In this document: positions 63,032-64,000 of the stretch, one piece after another
How positions within the stretch are numbered: the first letter of the stretch is position 1
Layout of the letters: each line of letters starts with the position of its first letter
Assembly: GCA_964624635.1 (NCBI GenBank)
Contig: CAZUXM010000001.1
Span: 62,001-126,000 of the forward strand
Direction: 5' to 3'
Source of the DNA: JANWKQ01 sp964624635
Lineage (GTDB): Bacteria > Bacteroidota > Bacteroidia > CAIKAF01
DNA length: 64,000 nt
Translations under genes and position numbers: made by a program
Notes under the pieces: generated by a model
What the model saw: the letters and a program-made list of their open reading frames with translations, nothing else
Databases searched by the model: none
Told to the model about the DNA's origin: nothing

Positions 63032-63970
63032 ATGTTAAGATACAAAGAAGACATACGAACAATCATTTTTGTTGGAGGTTATTTTACCATTGCCATCCTC
63101 ACTTGGTTAGCGTTGCCTTTACCATGGTACTATGCTGTGCCTCTGATAATTGCTAACTGCTTTATGTCTTTTTTCTGTGCTACTATTGTACACAACACCA
63201 TCCATTGCCCTATTTTTAAAAATCGCGGAATGAATCGATTTTTTCAGGTGGTATTGTCGTTTACCTATGGTCACCCGGTAAGTGCTTATGTTCCGGGGCA
63301 TAATTTTAGTCACCACAAGTATACCCAAACGGATAAGGATAATATTAGAACCTATAAAGCTCGTTTTAAATGGAACTTGCTCAATCAGCTTTTCTTTTTT
63401 TATATCATGAGTATTGATATTTTAAAAGCAGAGATGCGTTTTACCAAAAAAATGAAGAGGGAAAAACCAAGATGGTATCGTCAATACCAATTGGAAAATA
63501 TTTTGTTGTGGGTGGTAAAAATAGGTTTAGTTGTTCTCGACTGGCAGAAATTTTTATTGGTTGTATTTATCCCACATCAATATGCAGCTTGGGGTATTGT
63601 GGGTACAAATTTCTGGCAACATGAGGGCTGTGATGAGAATCACCCTTACAACCATTCACGCAATTTTACGGGTAAGTGGCTCAATTGGTGGGCTTTCAAT
63701 AACGGATACCATGGCATGCATCATATGCGTCCGGGGTTACACTGGAGTTTGTATCCCAAATATCATGAGAAATATATTACTCCTCATATACATCCTAACC
63801 TAAATCAAAAAACCCTGATGGTTTATTGCTGGAAAGCCTATATCTGGCCGGGTAAAAGAGTAGATTACCTGGGGAATCCCGTTAAGTTAAAACCCAAAGA
63901 CAAGGATAGAGATTGGGTAGAAGATGTGCCTATTAGCGAAAATGTTACTGCATTAGGGGCAATTAGGTAG
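63032..63970 (+). CDS. Membrane fatty acid desaturase-like enzyme (paralogue B)
   Basis: A 312-residue paralogue of the 60291 enzyme. Histidine boxes HNTIHC (54-59; the non-essential sixth position is Cys rather than His), GHNFSHHKY (about 89-97) and NNGYHGMHHMRP (about 229-240), and the same NFWQHEGCDENHPYNHSRNF and WPGKRVDYLGNPV. It is divergent from the flavoprotein. Its start ATG at 63032 is fixed by alignment with paralogue A. The gene ends 30 bases before the window does. Confidence 0.9.
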   Translation: MLRYKEDIRTIIFVGGYFTIAILTWLALPLPWYYAVPLIIANCFMSFFCATIVHNTIHCPIFKNRGMNRFFQVVLSFTYGHPVSAYVPGHNFSHHKYTQTDKDNIRTYKARFKWNLLNQLFFFYIMSIDILKAEMRFTKKMKREKPRWYRQYQLENILLWVVKIGLVVLDWQKFLLVVFIPHQYAAWGIVGTNFWQHEGCDENHPYNHSRNFTGKWLNWWAFNNGYHGMHHMRPGLHWSLYPKYHEKYITPHIHPNLNQKTLMVYCWKAYIWPGKRVDYLGNPVKLKPKDKDRDWVEDVPISENVTALGAIR

Positions 63971-64000
63971 AAAAGGTTGGACAATTACGAGTTAGCTGTA

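Overview
The window is chromosomal DNA from a low-GC member of the Bacteroidota. The evidence is: C-terminal type IX secretion (T9SS) sorting domains ending in K/R-R-x-I-K on three long secreted proteins; a Bacteroidota-type beta-barrel 'putative porin'; many lipoproteins; almost no Shine-Dalgarno sites; and promoters of the Bacteroidota form (TTG about 20 bases before TAnnTTTG). The order cannot be fixed from this sequence, though a Flavobacteriales-, Chitinophagales- or Sphingobacteriales-like relative fits. Two runs of exactly 10 N (30589-30598 and 46750-46759) are scaffold gaps, so this is a draft assembly. I see no rRNA, CRISPR array, prophage or transposase.

Layout. 35-9697: envelope genes (MORN-repeat/trypsin fusion protease, porin), an unusual YhcH-RdgB fusion, an SDR epimerase/reductase and TyrRS. 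9702-21230: a NarL-type two-component pair, then large secreted repeat proteins (15 intact ELWxxDGT repeats; a second T9SS protein with SDGGY...DxWIVKL repeats) with small lipoproteins and a PDZ protein between them. 21483-27929: one 2148-residue type I polyketide synthase (KS-AT-DH-ER-KR-ACP), alone on its strand between two terminators and a divergent promoter. 28209-38867: MBL/rhodanese sulfur enzyme, M23 peptidase, an HxlR regulator (broken by the gap) divergent from an F420-type NADP reductase homologue, a membrane desaturase, and a plus-strand run of lipoprotein, secreted protein, AlkB-like membrane hydroxylase, BadF-type kinase and Ppx/GppA. 38875-43532: clpX, clpP and tig, then tRNA-Leu(TAG). 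44417-46541: an H1-like Lys/Ala/Pro protein, a tiny lipoprotein, tRNA-Arg(CCG), tRNA-fMet and a T9SS protein. 46846-60134: DinB-like protein, LuxE-like acyl-protein synthetase, a very acidic protein, an OmpR/PhoR two-component pair, BI-1, dCTP deaminase, a YceI/cytochrome/DUF5777-like group, a YkgJ protein, an EEP hydrolase, a lysophospholipase-like hydrolase and a SPOR-like protein. 60291-63970: two paralogous desaturases flanking a retinol-saturase/CrtI-like flavoprotein.

How the genes may work together. The unusual theme is lipid chemistry: one stand-alone fully reducing PKS with no release domain, three membrane desaturases, an AlkB-like hydroxylase, a CrtI/RetSat-like flavoprotein, a LuxE-like acyl-activating enzyme and an alpha/beta hydrolase lie within about 42 kb but not in one operon. 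Whether they form one pathway is inference. The tig/clpP/clpX block, tRNAs, tyrS, dcd and two-component genes are ordinary housekeeping. At least eight convergent gene pairs are separated by only a few bases or overlap.
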